Origin: Clostridiales bacterium
GTDB taxonomy: Bacteria; Bacillota; Clostridia; Oscillospirales; Butyricicoccaceae
Length of the DNA: 23,074 nucleotides
Assembly: GCA_019420045.1 (NCBI GenBank)
Contig: JAHZHY010000043.1
Span: forward strand, 1 to 23,074
Direction of reading: 5' to 3'
A model generated the notes under the pieces. That model saw only the letters and a list, made by a program, of their open reading frames with translations. It did not search any database and had not been told where the DNA came from. Both the position numbers and the translations under genes were made by a program. Shown in pieces: positions 22,586 to 23,074 of the stretch (the first letter of the stretch is position 1; each line of letters begins with the position of its first letter).

Positions 22586-23074
22586 ATGGTTTTTGATACA
22601 CAAGTACAGGAGCTGAAATACCAGGCTCTCAAGGAAGTGGCCTCTCTGGCCTGGGAAAACAATCTGGCCCGGGGGCTGCTGGGCAGCGCTGCCCGACTGG
22701 TTCCCGGCCCTCAGCCCACCATGCGCTGCTGCATCTACAAGGAGCGGGCCATCATGGAAGAGCGGCTGCGCATGGCCATGGGCGGCGATCCGGAAAACGA
22801 CAATGTGATCGAGGTTATCGACATCGCCTGTGACGAATGTCCTGTGGCCGGTATCCGGGTCACCGAATCCTGCCGTGGCTGCATCGCCCATCGGTGCATG
22901 AACGCCTGTCCCAAGGGAGCGATCTCCATTGTGAACCACCGGGCTGTCATCGACCAGGAAAAGTGCATTGAGTGCGGCCGCTGTGTCAGCGCCTGCCCCT
23001 ACAGCGCCATCGTCAAGTCCTCCCGCCCCTGTGAAAACGCCTGCAAGGTGGGCGCCATCCACATGGACGAAAAC
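22586..23074 (+). CDS. [FeFe] hydrogenase, group B type (3' end cut by window)
   Basis: The first 163 residues of a monomeric group B [FeFe] hydrogenase, the catalytic enzyme that makes or uses H2. The N-terminal region QELKYQALKEVASLAW and GPQPTMRCCIYKERAIMEERLRMAMGGD is typical of this group. Two [4Fe-4S] motifs follow (C96, C99, C104, C108 and C127, C130, C133, C137), then the pair C149 and C153 where a further cluster begins. The H-cluster domain lies beyond the right edge, so activity cannot be judged. ATG 22586-22588 has AAAGGA about 10 bases upstream. It is the fourth gene of the operon, 37 bases after the end of the phosphatase coding remnant. Confidence 0.95.
   Translation, partial: MVFDTQVQELKYQALKEVASLAWENNLARGLLGSAARLVPGPQPTMRCCIYKERAIMEERLRMAMGGDPENDNVIEVIDIACDECPVAGIRVTESCRGCIAHRCMNACPKGAISIVNHRAVIDQEKCIECGRCVSACPYSAIVKSSRPCENACKVGAIHMDEN

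Noticed and set aside
1..23074. selC (tRNA-Sec) gene close to selA/selB/selD
   Set aside because: Every intergenic stretch was read for a tRNA T-arm or long acceptor stem and none was found. The gene must lie elsewhere.
1..23074. CRISPR array, transposase or prophage genes
   Set aside because: No regularly spaced repeats and no transposase, integrase or phage-like proteins are present.

Overview
The window reads as chromosomal DNA from a GC-rich anaerobic Clostridia, most like gut Oscillospirales (inference from gene content and protein style; no 16S or other marker is present). Genes are dense and lie on both strands, with many clear intrinsic terminators. There are no tRNA or rRNA genes, no insertion sequences and no CRISPR array. 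No stretch over 300 bases lacks a gene.

Positions 1-8410 form a selenium island. On the minus strand are selB (cut by the window start) and selA, preceded by a yedE-yedF-DUF3343 operon for selenium uptake and handling. On the plus strand is a class V aminotransferase of the cysteine desulfurase/selenocysteine lyase type. It converges on selD, and selD is divergent from a LysR regulator of the selenium-associated type. The main result is that selD begins at 7263, not at the TTG at 7170. An in-frame TGA at 7216-7218 sits exactly where SelD has its active-site Cys/Sec, and a SECIS-like hairpin follows it. SelD is therefore itself a selenoprotein, so part of the selenium machinery depends on its own product.

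Positions 8416-11990 hold housekeeping genes: a YaiI/YqxD (DUF188) protein, an Mrp/NBP35 iron-sulfur carrier ATPase, undecaprenyl-diphosphatase (uppP) and a D-amino-acid aminotransferase.

Positions 12002-17970 hold a P2-type cation ATPase behind a yybP-ykoY (Mn2+) riboswitch, which points to manganese export rather than calcium. Its promoter lies inside the 3' end of the upstream ClC gene. The ClC protein lacks both glutamates needed for proton coupling. It overlaps a small unrecognised gene. A glycerate kinase gene follows.

Positions 18001-23074 hold an anaerobic oxygen/NO-detoxifying flavodiiron protein, then an operon of [2Fe-2S] ferredoxin, PAS-containing [FeFe]-hydrogenase-like protein, SpoIIE/PP2C-type phosphatase and group B [FeFe] hydrogenase (cut by the window end). 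This resembles the hfs-type layout in which a hydrogenase-like sensor and a phosphatase accompany a catalytic hydrogenase. The phosphatase carries a one-base frameshift near its 3' end.
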